Of a DNA stretch of 64,000 bases, positions 42,024 through 50,814 are shown piece by piece. Positions within the stretch are counted from its first letter, which is position 1. Each line of letters begins with the position of its first letter. Source of the DNA: an uncultured Opitutales bacterium (lineage in GTDB: Bacteria > Verrucomicrobiota > Verrucomicrobiia > Opitutales > Intestinicryptomonadaceae); NCBI GenBank assembly GCA_944389175.1, contig CALXLK010000002.1:1-64000 (forward strand), in the 5' to 3' direction. The translations under genes were made by a program, and so were the position numbers. The notes beneath the pieces are model-generated. The model made no database searches, had not been told where the DNA came from, and saw only the letters and a program-made list of their open reading frames with translations.

Positions 42024-43850
42024 ATGAACGAAGAATTATTGAAGATAAGGCATAGCGCCGCCCACATACTGGGAGCCGCCGTATTGAGGCTGTTCCCCGA
42101 GGCGAAGTTGGACATTGGTCCGGCGACGGAAACCGGTTTTTACTACGATTTTGACTTGGACCACAAGTTTACGGCGGAGGACTTGGCCAAGATTGAGGAG
42201 CAGATGAAAAAGATCATCTCCGAGAATCAGAAGTTTGAAAGGTTCACACTTTCGCGCGAGGAAGCCGTCAAGAAGATAGAGGAGCTCGGCCAGCAGGAGT
42301 TCAAGCTCGGCCGCCTTGCCGACATTCCCGATGGGGAGGAGATATCCTTCTACCGCAACGGCGAATTTTGCGATTTGTGCGCCGGGCCGCACGTCGACTA
42401 CACCAAGCGCATAAAGGCCTTTAAGCTTTTGAACGTGGCCGGCGCCTACCACCGCGGTGACGAGCACAACAAGCAGTTGCAGCGCATCTACGGTACGGCT
42501 TTTGCCAGCAAGGAAGAGTTGCAGAAGTATCTCGAGCAGATGGAGCAGGCCAAGTTGCGCGACCACCGCAAGCTGGGCAAGGAGATGAATTTGTTTGTCA
42601 TATCCGACAGGGTCGGGCAGGGGTTGATTTTGTGGAAACCCAAGGGCGCTATAGTCCGCCAGAGCCTTCAGGACTTCATCTTGGAATTGCTTTACAAGCA
42701 GGGCTACCAGCAGGTTTTCACGCCGCACATAGGCAAGCTTGGCCTGTTCCGCACGAGCGGGCACTTCCCCTACTACAAGGAATCGCAGTTTGTTCCGATT
42801 GTCGAGCGCGAGGACATGGCGCGCATGGCGGCCGAGCACCTGGATGTGGCCGAATTTGAAAAGAAGGTGGAAGACGGCGACGTCCAGGGTTTTCTGCTCA
42901 AGCCCATGAATTGCCCGTTCCACGTCGAGATTTACAAGAGCGACCAGCACTCGTACAGGGAATTGCCCATTCGTTTGGCCGAGTTTGGCAGCGTGTACCG
43001 CTGGGAGCAGTCCGGCGAGTTAAACGGCATGACGCGCGTGCGCGGCTTTACGCAGGACGACGCCCATATCTTCTGCACGCCTGAGCAGCTTGACGACGAG
43101 ATCCAGGGTTGCCTCGATTTGGTAAAGGCAGTCTTTGCGACAATCGGCATGCGCGAGTACCGGGTGAGGCTTTCGCTGAGGGATCCGGCCAGCGACAAGT
43201 ACGTCGGTGACGCCTCCAACTGGGAGAAGAGCGAGTCTGCCATACGCAAGGCTGCCAAGACTCTCGGCGTTCCGTACACCGAAGAGATAGGCGAGGCTGC
43301 TTTTTACGGGCCTAAAATCGACTTTGTCGTAAAAGACGTAATCGGGCGCGAGTGGCAGCTTGGCACCGTGCAGGTCGACTACAATTTGCCCGAGCGTTTT
43401 GATCTTTCGTACATAGGGCAGGACAATAAGCCGCACAGGCCGATTATGATCCACCGCGCGCCGTTTGGTTCGCTTGAGAGGTTTACCGGCGTTCTCATAG
43501 AGCACTTCGGAGGGAATTTCCCGACGTGGCTTGCGCCCGAGCAGGTTCGCATACTCACGCTAAACGACGAGGTCGTGCCCTATGCCGACGAAGTCTACAA
43601 GAGGCTTCGCTCTTCGGGTGTGCGCGCGTCGGTCGACGACACGCCTGAAAAGCTCGGCGCGAAGATACGCAAGGCCGAGACGGAGCGCGTTCCGCACATG
43701 TTTGTCATTGGCAAGAAAGAGGCCCAGACTGGCACGCTTTCCGTCCGTTCGAGGATTAGGAAAGAATTTGAGGGCTCGAGGTCTGTCGACGAGGCAATCA
43801 AGCTCATCGCAGACGATATCGCAGCGCGGCATTTGCCGGATAATTTCTAA
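42024..43850 (+). CDS. thrS: Threonyl-tRNA synthetase lacking the N-terminal TGS domain
   Basis: This cytoplasmic enzyme attaches threonine to tRNA-Thr. At 608 residues it is shorter than the usual 640 or so because the protein opens directly with the editing domain (HSAAH at 10-14, and FCDLCAGPHVDY near 114-125), leaving out the TGS domain of about 60 residues. The class II catalytic core (about 240-500) shows the motifs RWEQSGELNGMTRVRGFTQDDAH and IMIHRAPFGSLERF. The anticodon-binding domain (about 505-608) is complete. No upstream in-frame extension encodes a TGS domain before the LysE stop. Function is certain; TGS loss is unusual for a bacterial ThrRS. Confidence 0.95.
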   Translation: MNEELLKIRHSAAHILGAAVLRLFPEAKLDIGPATETGFYYDFDLDHKFTAEDLAKIEEQMKKIISENQKFERFTLSREEAVKKIEELGQQEFKLGRLADIPDGEEISFYRNGEFCDLCAGPHVDYTKRIKAFKLLNVAGAYHRGDEHNKQLQRIYGTAFASKEELQKYLEQMEQAKLRDHRKLGKEMNLFVISDRVGQGLILWKPKGAIVRQSLQDFILELLYKQGYQQVFTPHIGKLGLFRTSGHFPYYKESQFVPIVEREDMARMAAEHLDVAEFEKKVEDGDVQGFLLKPMNCPFHVEIYKSDQHSYRELPIRLAEFGSVYRWEQSGELNGMTRVRGFTQDDAHIFCTPEQLDDEIQGCLDLVKAVFATIGMREYRVRLSLRDPASDKYVGDASNWEKSESAIRKAAKTLGVPYTEEIGEAAFYGPKIDFVVKDVIGREWQLGTVQVDYNLPERFDLSYIGQDNKPHRPIMIHRAPFGSLERFTGVLIEHFGGNFPTWLAPEQVRILTLNDEVVPYADEVYKRLRSSGVRASVDDTPEKLGAKIRKAETERVPHMFVIGKKEAQTGTLSVRSRIRKEFEGSRSVDEAIKLIADDIAARHLPDNF

Positions 43851-43870
43851 CATAGCGCATAAAACGCTTA

Positions 43871-43907
43871 AAAGGCCGGGGCTAAATTGCAGCTTCGGCC
43901 TTTTTTT
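43871..43907 (+). terminator. Terminator of thrS
   Basis: AAAGGCCG (43871-43878) pairs with CGGCCTTT (43896-43903). A run of thymines to 43907 follows. The stop codon of thrS is 20 bases upstream. Confidence 0.85.
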
Positions 43908-44008
43908 CGCTCATTGGCGAGGTCTCGTTATATGGGGATTGGTTTTTTGCCGGAGTAAAGCAGTGCGAGGTGGAGAAATTTTAAGGCTATGTCGGGCTAT
44001 TAAGATTA

Positions 44009-44037
44009 TTGACAAAAGGGTAATTGTTTAGGATAAT
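44009..44037 (+). promoter_or_regulatory. Promoter of the secreted glycosidase-like gene
   Basis: A perfect TTGACA (44009-44014) and GATAAT (44032-44037) are spaced by 17 bases. The predicted start is near 44044, about 15 bases before the ATG at 44059, with no Shine-Dalgarno sequence in the short leader. Confidence 0.72.
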
Positions 44038-44058
44038 TTTCCCGAAAGTTATCAGTAT

Positions 44059-45828
44059 ATGAACAAAATATTATCGATTCTTGCGATTACGGGGGCGCTG
44101 TGTACGCTGTATGCAGGTGGATTTGAAAGTGTGGAAGTTACTACCATAAAGTTGGACGGCTCTAAGACGACGGCGGAGCGCAAGCTCGTCAAGCAGCCCG
44201 ACGGCGGTTATCGTTTGTGCATTCCCACATACGAGCTGACGCGCGACATTCTCGACATAGAGATAGTCGGCGACTTTGCCAAAGCCAAGAAGGGCGAGGA
44301 GGGATACTTTATAATGCCGCCCAATTCGATTGGGTCGTTCAAGCTCGACAACGGCAGCATTGTCCAGCGCAGAATGGGTCTGCCTATATTTGGCATGAAG
44401 ACGCCGCGCGGTGCCTATGTGGGCATAGTCAAGGGGCTTCGTTTTGAATTTTCCGGGGTTGTGGAGGCCAAGGACGGCAACTATGTCCAGTTCCCGAGGT
44501 TCCACATACAGGGCATAGAGTTTGCCCCGTATGAGGATTTGGTCGTAGATTTTTACAAATTGGAGGGCGACGATGCAAATTACAGCGGCATGGGCAGGGT
44601 CTACCGCAAATACCAGCTAGACAGGGGAGAGGTAAAACCCATACGCGAGAGGATAAAGACGAGCCCTTCGCTAAAATACACTGCGGAGTCCATATTTGTG
44701 CGCATAAAGCACGGCACAAAGCGCACGCCCCGCACATATCCGTTTCAGACAGCCGAGAACGAGCCGGATCTGCCCATAGCCATGGATTTCGACGGGTTCA
44801 TGGAGAAGATGCGCCAGATACACGCCCGCGGCATGCGCAAGGTTGAAATGTGCTTTGTCGGTTGGAACATAGGAGGTTTCGACGGACGTTTCCCCGATCT
44901 TTTTCCGCCGGATCCGCGTTTTGGTGGTGAAGAGAAGATGAAAGAGGCCATTGCCCTTGGCAAGAAACTGGGCTTCCAGATGACCAACCACGTCTGCAAT
45001 ACCGACTTTTACCGGGTTGCCAAGCGCTTCGACGAGTACGCCGTTTCAAAAACCGTCGACGGCATTATGCGCAAGTATGCCTTTATGGCCGGAGGGCAGG
45101 CTTACAATCCGTGTTTTCAGGTTGTCTGCGACAGGTATGTCGACGAGGATTACCAGGGGCTAAACAAGCTTGGCTTTACTTGCGGAACGCAGCACATAGA
45201 CGTCACGAGCGCCATACTGCCCTATACATGCCACGATCCGCGCCATCCCTGCACTCGCAAGCAGACGGCCGACTACCAGAATGAAATAGGTAGAAAATGT
45301 CAAAAATACTTTGGTGGTTTCTCGTCCGAGGCGGGCTACGACCATGTGGCAAAGACGCTCGACTACGTGCTCTACACCAATACGTTTTTCCGCAATAAGA
45401 ATTTTAAGCGCAAGATGAATCCCATGTACGACGACCGCACTGTTCCGCTTTGGCAGATAATTTACCACGGCATAATATTGAGCAATTCCGACTGGGATAC
45501 GGTCGATTTCTACAGGCCGTTGGAAAACATACCCGAGTGCACCGTGTGGCGGCGCTTGCAGTTCTGGGAATACGGCGGCCGCCCGTCGTTTTACTGGTAC
45601 AACGCAAAATATATGGACGATATCCAGAAGATATACGAGCGCTACCAGCCCATGGTTTATCTGCAGTACGAATTCATGGATTTCCATGGCGAGATAGCCC
45701 CGAAAGTTTTTGTAAGCAGATATTCCGACGGCAGCGAAGTCATAACAAACTACAACAAAACGCCGTTTGCCTACAAGGGCAAGAGCGTTCCAGCCGAAGA
45801 TTTCATGCTTTTTAAACCCGAAAAATAG
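44059..45828 (+). CDS. Secreted glycoside hydrolase-like protein (DUF5696-like)
   Basis: This 589-residue protein has a signal peptide (about 1-19), a beta-sandwich-like domain (about 20-190) and a TIM-barrel-like domain (about 210-520), ending with a short C-terminal beta domain. It resembles the DUF5696-type secreted glycosidase-like proteins of Verrucomicrobiota and Firmicutes; segments such as IFVRIKHGTKRTPRTYPF, VEMCFVGWNIGGFDGRFPD and GFSSEAGYDHV look family-like. Candidate carboxylates near FDGR (about 279) and SSEAGYDH (about 420) could be catalytic, but I cannot fix them. It has its own promoter and terminator. A role in host or plant glycan breakdown outside the cell is inferred. 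Confidence 0.62.
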   Translation: MNKILSILAITGALCTLYAGGFESVEVTTIKLDGSKTTAERKLVKQPDGGYRLCIPTYELTRDILDIEIVGDFAKAKKGEEGYFIMPPNSIGSFKLDNGSIVQRRMGLPIFGMKTPRGAYVGIVKGLRFEFSGVVEAKDGNYVQFPRFHIQGIEFAPYEDLVVDFYKLEGDDANYSGMGRVYRKYQLDRGEVKPIRERIKTSPSLKYTAESIFVRIKHGTKRTPRTYPFQTAENEPDLPIAMDFDGFMEKMRQIHARGMRKVEMCFVGWNIGGFDGRFPDLFPPDPRFGGEEKMKEAIALGKKLGFQMTNHVCNTDFYRVAKRFDEYAVSKTVDGIMRKYAFMAGGQAYNPCFQVVCDRYVDEDYQGLNKLGFTCGTQHIDVTSAILPYTCHDPRHPCTRKQTADYQNEIGRKCQKYFGGFSSEAGYDHVAKTLDYVLYTNTFFRNKNFKRKMNPMYDDRTVPLWQIIYHGIILSNSDWDTVDFYRPLENIPECTVWRRLQFWEYGGRPSFYWYNAKYMDDIQKIYERYQPMVYLQYEFMDFHGEIAPKVFVSRYSDGSEVITNYNKTPFAYKGKSVPAEDFMLFKPEK

Positions 45829-45866
45829 CTTTGTTTTCGGCGGCCGCAATGCCGCAGATGCAAAAG

Positions 45867-45897
45867 GACGCCCGCGTGTGTTGGGCGTCTTTTTTTC
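45867..45897 (+). terminator. Terminator of the secreted glycosidase-like gene
   Basis: GACGCCC (45867-45873) pairs with GGGCGTC (45883-45889) around a nine-base loop, followed by eight thymines. The core (ATGCAAAA, then GACGCCC) closely resembles the terminator at 22711-22740. Confidence 0.88.
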
Positions 45898-46150
45898 GTT
45901 TCAGCGCGGCTTTTTCACAGCTTCATTCCTTAATTTTATCGTATAGTAAACGGCGGGGTGCGCGGGCGTGTCATTGCGCGCGGAAATTTTTTTTCTATTT
46001 TGTTTGGATTAGAGAGGGGCTTTGCCTTGGTGTGTGGAAAAAGTACAACAGGCGTTTCCGCTTTGCGCAAGACGCGCTGAAGCCGTATTGCGGCTAAGGT
46101 GTGGCGTGCTAGCGGGTATTTGTTTTTTATGCGCGCTTATTTTGCGCCTG
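45898..46150. other. Short gene-free stretch
   Basis: This stretch lies between the 45867 terminator and the convergent SET-domain gene. No coding frame, clear hairpin or repeat stands out; a few T-runs are present around 45990-46000. Confidence 0.5.
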
Positions 46151-46684
46151 CTAATTGCAATGTTTCTTTGCGGATTTTTTTGCCTTGTTTTGAAAATACT
46201 TTCTGCGGTTGCCCTTGCTTAGAATTTTGCGCAGCTTTGGGCGGTCTTGCACGGAAACGATGTAGCCGACGCATTCGGGAAAGCCGCAATGGCAGGGATG
46301 GTCGAGAAAATGCTCCAAGGCGTAGCCGTAGTTGTAGAGTATTTCCTCTCCTTTTTCTATGTCGCGCGTGGCGTAGAATTTTATGGAGCCGTCTTGGCAG
46401 ACGGCCTCGGCATTCGTGCGGCAGGCGTGGTTTATGTACTTGGCGTCGTTGTAATCGTTGTTGCCGTCGATATCGAATTTATCATCGAGCTCGAAGATAT
46501 AGACGCTGCCTTTGCCCGTTTTTTTTGCGGCCTCTTCGTAGGCTAAGCCGCGCCTGTTCGATTCGGCCTTGTCGATTTTTTCTCCCAAATATTCCGCGAT
46601 AAATTCGCCCTTTTTTATTGGAACTGCCGCAAACACGCCGTTGCCGTGTATGGGGGATTTTTTTACCAGATATTTTTTCTGCAT
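46151..46684 (-). CDS. SET-domain protein (lysine methyltransferase-like)
   Basis: This 177-residue protein is a compact SET domain, the fold of S-adenosylmethionine-dependent protein-lysine methyltransferases common in eukaryotes and scattered in bacteria. The family motifs are present: GNGVFAAVPIKKGEFIAEYLGE (N-terminal SET), KYINHACRTNAEA (NH and central motif), GEEILYNYGYA (C-terminal Tyr motif), and the post-SET zinc cluster CHCGFPECVGYI. A basic tail (KILSKGNRRKYFQNKAKKSAKK) could bind nucleic acid. It directly follows panB, with no gap, as last gene of a long minus-strand operon. Its target protein is unknown. Confidence 0.88.
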   Translation of the reverse strand: MQKKYLVKKSPIHGNGVFAAVPIKKGEFIAEYLGEKIDKAESNRRGLAYEEAAKKTGKGSVYIFELDDKFDIDGNNDYNDAKYINHACRTNAEAVCQDGSIKFYATRDIEKGEEILYNYGYALEHFLDHPCHCGFPECVGYIVSVQDRPKLRKILSKGNRRKYFQNKAKKSAKKHCN

Positions 46685-47464
46685 TTATTTTGATGGCGGA
46701 AAATTTGACAATTTGACATCTCCGATAAACTGGGCGTAGGCCTCGAGCGTCTGGGAACGCAAATCGGCGTATTTTTTGACAAATTTTGGCGGATTTTGGG
46801 TAAAACCGAGGACGTCGGCGCAGACGAGAACTTGGCCGTCGCACGACGGGCCCGAGCCTATGCCTATGGTGGGGATTGATATTTCCCTTGTAATTTCGGC
46901 GGCGAGATCGGGGTCGGTCATTTCCATGACAAGGGAAAACGCCCCCGCCTCTTCGAGTGCCTTGGCGTCGTCGAGCATCGTCTGCTTTTCTTCGTCGGTC
47001 TTGCCGAACTTTCTGTATCCGCCGAGTTTCATCACCTGCTGGGGTTCCAAGCCAATGTGCGCCATCACGGCTATTCCGGCTTCGGAGAGTTTTGAAATCT
47101 TCTTTGCCATTTTCTTTCCGCCCTCAATTTTTACGGCGTCCACACCGGCCTCTTGGACGAGGCGCGCCGAGGCGTCCAAGAGGACGTCGAATTTTTTATG
47201 CGCAATGGCAAAAGGTATGTCGGCTACGACAAAAGCCTTTTCCACTCCCCTGACGACGGCTGCGGAGTGGTGGAGCATGTCTTCCATGGTGACGGGAACC
47301 GTGCTTTTGTATCCGAGCACAGTGTTTCCCAGCGAATCCCCGACAAGGATTATATCCGCCCCGGCCTCGTCTGCAAGAGATGCAAACAGTGCATCATAGG
47401 CCGTAAGCATTGTAAGTTTCGTATTCCCTTTTGCCGATATTATGTTTTTTACCGTGTTTTTCAT
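46685..47464 (-). CDS. panB: 3-methyl-2-oxobutanoate hydroxymethyltransferase
   Basis: PanB makes ketopantoate from 2-oxoisovalerate and methylenetetrahydrofolate, the first committed step of pantothenate (vitamin B5) synthesis. The 259-residue length is typical. Conserved blocks are LTAYDALFASLADEAGADIILVGDS, the metal-binding acids of that region, VADIPF, GGKKMAKKISKL and the late IPTIGIGSGPSCDGQVLV. It overlaps the AsmA-like gene by 4 bases and abuts the SET gene. No panC or panD is in the window. A strong identification. Confidence 0.95.
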   Translation of the reverse strand: MKNTVKNIISAKGNTKLTMLTAYDALFASLADEAGADIILVGDSLGNTVLGYKSTVPVTMEDMLHHSAAVVRGVEKAFVVADIPFAIAHKKFDVLLDASARLVQEAGVDAVKIEGGKKMAKKISKLSEAGIAVMAHIGLEPQQVMKLGGYRKFGKTDEEKQTMLDDAKALEEAGAFSLVMEMTDPDLAAEITREISIPTIGIGSGPSCDGQVLVCADVLGFTQNPPKFVKKYADLRSQTLEAYAQFIGDVKLSNFPPSK

Positions 47465-50400
47465 TGGAATAATTTTATTTTTTTCAAGAGTTTTGTAGGA
47501 TCCTCGATCGAGGGCTGGCTGAAAAAAACCTCGAGCAGGTTTGATTTGGGCTTGCCTATCGTGCCTGTTATTTTGAATGTCTGGGTCTTCCTATAGCCGG
47601 TCATGTCCGAGACCGATTCAAACGCGTCCGTCTTTCCGAGCAGTTGCTCAAGTTCCCTGTTTCTTATGTAGGCGTTTAGATTTATTTCCATTTCCCAATC
47701 TTTTACAGGCGCATAGGCGTCAAAGTATATGAGGCTTTTTTGGGATTTTACCACAAGTTCGTTTCCTTCAAATTGGGCGTACGGGATTAGTATGTTGTAG
47801 TCGGGTGCGCTTCTGCTAAGCTCTATTTTTGCCGAGCTAAAATTGACGAGTTTTAGCTTGTCGGCCACGGCCGAATATCTGTCGACCGAGTCGCTTTTAA
47901 CGAAAGCGTTTATGAGCTTTGCAGCCGACTGGGCTATGGATATGGTCTTACCCATATCGGAGTTGTCGGGGATAAGTTTAATCGAGCCTTCGCCGCATGT
48001 GAATACGGCCGACCCCGTTATGTATTCGGCGAGGTTTCGGGCGTTTAGGCCTTCGCCCGAAAGCGATATTTGGGCGTTGAAAATGCCCGTAAGTATTGAT
48101 GAACTGCCGAGCTTTGCCGCGTCTATGTTTTCTATTTTTAGGCCCGATTCTGCGATTTTGTACGGTTTTGCCTTTGAGGGGTCGAAGTTTATTTTCAGTG
48201 CTCCGCAGAGGTTGCCGTCGGATAGTTTTGCGCTTACATTTTCAAGCGATAGCTCCCCGGGCTCAACTTCCACGAGAGCTTTCATGCCCCTAAGCGGAAC
48301 TGCATTGCCGACTTTTAGCTCTCCAAGCTCGACAAAGCAGGCAATATCTTTGCCTGTGTCCCAAAAAGCGCGCGCGTCTTTTTGCTCCTTCATCTCCGGG
48401 CCGGATTCGGGCGCGGCACTATCTTGGGCGGGGGAAGAATTTTCCTTTGCCGCATTCGGATTGGAAAATGCCGACTTTAATGTTAAAAGGTCGTCGACAA
48501 CCATAGACTTTGCCGAAATCTTGGCGGTTATTTTTTCCCCTGTTTGGACCTGCGCGCGCGCGTCCGTTGTTCCGCGCTTAGAATTCATCGCTACGGATGC
48601 CTCGACATTTGCGGGCGAGCCGATTTGGAGTTTGAGTTTTGTCTTTATATTTTGGATTTCGTCGCCGGTCGACAATACCGCGAGATTTGAGATATCGGCG
48701 TCTATGTCCGCAGTGTTCGTGTCGGCGTCAAAGCTCGCCCTAAGCGTCGCCGCGCACCTGGCGAGGTTGTCGAACTTCGATAGGCACGACTGCATCAATA
48801 TTGTTTTTGGCTGAAGTTGCGCCTCCACAGAGGCTTCCTTTATTTTGGAATCGTCGTTGAGATTAAGCGCCGCCTTCGCCTTTGCGCTGCAAAAGAGCGC
48901 CTTGTCGGCCGAGAGCTCAATCGACGGGGCTTCCGCATCGATGGTCATGTCTGTGAGGTTCGCATCGGCTCTCAACGACGCTTTTGCATCTATGCCTTCT
49001 ACCAGCCTGTCGCCGCCTTTTGTAAACGAGAAATCCGACAGCTCAAAATCGGCGGAGAGTCGCGCTTTCTGGTTTGAAATATTTGCGGCCGCGTCGAGGT
49101 TTATGGCCTTTGCGTCGGCTCCGGCGCAGAAGGGCCTAAGAGGGGCAAAAGGAAATTCTCTCGCCCTTATCCTTACGTTGAAGGGATTGTAAAACTTCCT
49201 TGTTTTCGCGTTCAATTTAAATGGGTCTTCGACGGTTATGTCAAGCGAGGCCTCAGTTCCTTCGCCGGATATTTTTGCGTTGAAACTTTCCACCCAAACA
49301 TCGCTTCCGGAAAGTTTTGATTTTGCGGATGCGTCGACAAACAAGTATTTGTCGATGTTTGAAGATATCGAATTGATAGAATACAAAACGGGGTTTGCGC
49401 AGCCGGAGGCCTTTGCCTGAATATCGATACAGTCTCCCTTCTTTGCGGCATTGACCTCTACAGTCAGGCTTTTCCCGTCAACTATCGCCGATTCCGCCTT
49501 TATTTCGGCGTCTGCCTCCAGCGTCTTTATGTTTGCCTTTGCCCTGCACGAGGCAAAGAATGTGAGCGAGTCGACGAGTATGGTTTTGTCTTTTGATATG
49601 TTTATTCGCTCGAAATTTGCCCGCTTCGGCGTCGATACGGCTATGTCGCCGTCGATATTTGCGGATATATCGAATACTGCGGATATATTTTGGGCGCTAA
49701 ACTCCGCGGGTTTGACAAACGCGCCTATGAGGCGCGGGGGAATGGATAGCGTGAGGGAGCCTATTTTTATAAGCTGCGATTTTTTTAGCGCCGATACGTC
49801 GATCGCCAAGCCGTCGTTGGCGAGATTTGCAACAGCTTCCCCGTCGGCCTCGACGCTGCAAAAAAGCCTTGGAATTTTTAGAGCGCTGGAGTCTTGGGAG
49901 AGCTGAACTTCGGCGGCGATGGCGCAGGAATCAACGGGCGATCCCATATCCTTTAACCCGCTTGCCTCGGCTTTAAGTTGCAGCTTTTCCGAGTGTCTTT
50001 TCTGATCCAGGTTAAATATAGACTCTGCAAAGAATTCAAGTTGCGCCTTTGGCAGTTTCACTTCGAGGGCTTTCGCCAGTTTTTGAACATCCCCGTTTGA
50101 AATTGTGATTTTTGCCCTGGCCGACCCGCTCAAATCTTTTTCGGTTTGGGAGGTCAAAACCATTATGTCCTTGCCGCTTTCGGTAAGCCTCGCATTGAGA
50201 ACTTTTCCTATTTTTTTTGCCTCCAAAACAACATCGATGGGAACTTTGTTTGAAGTGGCGGCCTGGGCGCTGAGCTCAAATTCTATTTGGCCGGAGCTTA
50301 TCAGCGCGTTTTTTACCGATAGTTTTGTGGCGATTTTGCGGTCTGGGCAAACCACCGCGATTTCCGAGGTAAACCTCGTTATTTCTATGTCTATCGGGAG

Positions 50401-50811
50401 CTCAAAGGGTGCTTTCCCCGCTTCCTGTACGCTTCCTTTGGCTTGTGAGCCCGTTTTTTCGGCTTTGTTTGGTTCTTTTGAGGCCGCCTGCAAATTCGCC
50501 TTTGGCATGCTGCGGATTTCAAACGTGGCGTTTTCAATTTTGCCGGAGGCTTTGAGCTTTTTTGAAAGGAGGCTGGCAAGCGAGTATTGAAGGCTTGCAT
50601 CGCCCTCGAAAACCCCATAGCCAGCAGCCGCCCTTATGCCTCGAATCTCGGCGCCGGAAAAGCCAGCCGATACGCTCTCTATGCTCGCGCCGTATTTTTT
50701 TAACGCGGCGTTTGCGAGTCTCGTCTGAATATCGGGGTTTAAACCCGCCGCAAGAATTGCGGCTATCGCCACAACTACAAAAACCGCGCACAAGAGCAAA
50801 AACTTTTTCAT
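47461..50811 (-). CDS. Giant AsmA-like envelope protein
   Basis: This 1116-residue protein has a single N-terminal membrane anchor (about 4-25) and a very long periplasmic part built of short beta strands and turns, as in the AsmA/TamB/YhdP superfamily that bridges the periplasm to move lipids to the outer membrane. The C-terminal region (about 880-1110), with GLNARNLAEYITGSAVFTCGEGSIKLIP and VDRYSAVADKLKLVNFSSAKIELSR, matches the AsmA-like C-terminal domain. Low-complexity Lys/Ala-rich linkers occur near 105-135. It overlaps panB by 4 bases and follows the membrane glycosyltransferase after 3. A role in outer-membrane lipid homeostasis is inferred from the family. Confidence 0.8.
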   Translation of the reverse strand: MKKFLLLCAVFVVVAIAAILAAGLNPDIQTRLANAALKKYGASIESVSAGFSGAEIRGIRAAAGYGVFEGDASLQYSLASLLSKKLKASGKIENATFEIRSMPKANLQAASKEPNKAEKTGSQAKGSVQEAGKAPFELPIDIEITRFTSEIAVVCPDRKIATKLSVKNALISSGQIEFELSAQAATSNKVPIDVVLEAKKIGKVLNARLTESGKDIMVLTSQTEKDLSGSARAKITISNGDVQKLAKALEVKLPKAQLEFFAESIFNLDQKRHSEKLQLKAEASGLKDMGSPVDSCAIAAEVQLSQDSSALKIPRLFCSVEADGEAVANLANDGLAIDVSALKKSQLIKIGSLTLSIPPRLIGAFVKPAEFSAQNISAVFDISANIDGDIAVSTPKRANFERINISKDKTILVDSLTFFASCRAKANIKTLEADAEIKAESAIVDGKSLTVEVNAAKKGDCIDIQAKASGCANPVLYSINSISSNIDKYLFVDASAKSKLSGSDVWVESFNAKISGEGTEASLDITVEDPFKLNAKTRKFYNPFNVRIRAREFPFAPLRPFCAGADAKAINLDAAANISNQKARLSADFELSDFSFTKGGDRLVEGIDAKASLRADANLTDMTIDAEAPSIELSADKALFCSAKAKAALNLNDDSKIKEASVEAQLQPKTILMQSCLSKFDNLARCAATLRASFDADTNTADIDADISNLAVLSTGDEIQNIKTKLKLQIGSPANVEASVAMNSKRGTTDARAQVQTGEKITAKISAKSMVVDDLLTLKSAFSNPNAAKENSSPAQDSAAPESGPEMKEQKDARAFWDTGKDIACFVELGELKVGNAVPLRGMKALVEVEPGELSLENVSAKLSDGNLCGALKINFDPSKAKPYKIAESGLKIENIDAAKLGSSSILTGIFNAQISLSGEGLNARNLAEYITGSAVFTCGEGSIKLIPDNSDMGKTISIAQSAAKLINAFVKSDSVDRYSAVADKLKLVNFSSAKIELSRSAPDYNILIPYAQFEGNELVVKSQKSLIYFDAYAPVKDWEMEINLNAYIRNRELEQLLGKTDAFESVSDMTGYRKTQTFKITGTIGKPKSNLLEVFFSQPSIEDPTKLLKKIKLFQ

Positions 50812-50814
50812 GGT

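Noticed and set aside
42036..42950. 304-codon minus-strand frame opposite thrS
   Set aside because: It is antisense to the certain thrS gene and its Leu/Val-rich product matches nothing.
47843..48814. 323-codon plus-strand frame opposite the AsmA-like gene
   Set aside because: It is a Ser/Ala/Phe-rich shadow of the repetitive minus-strand gene.
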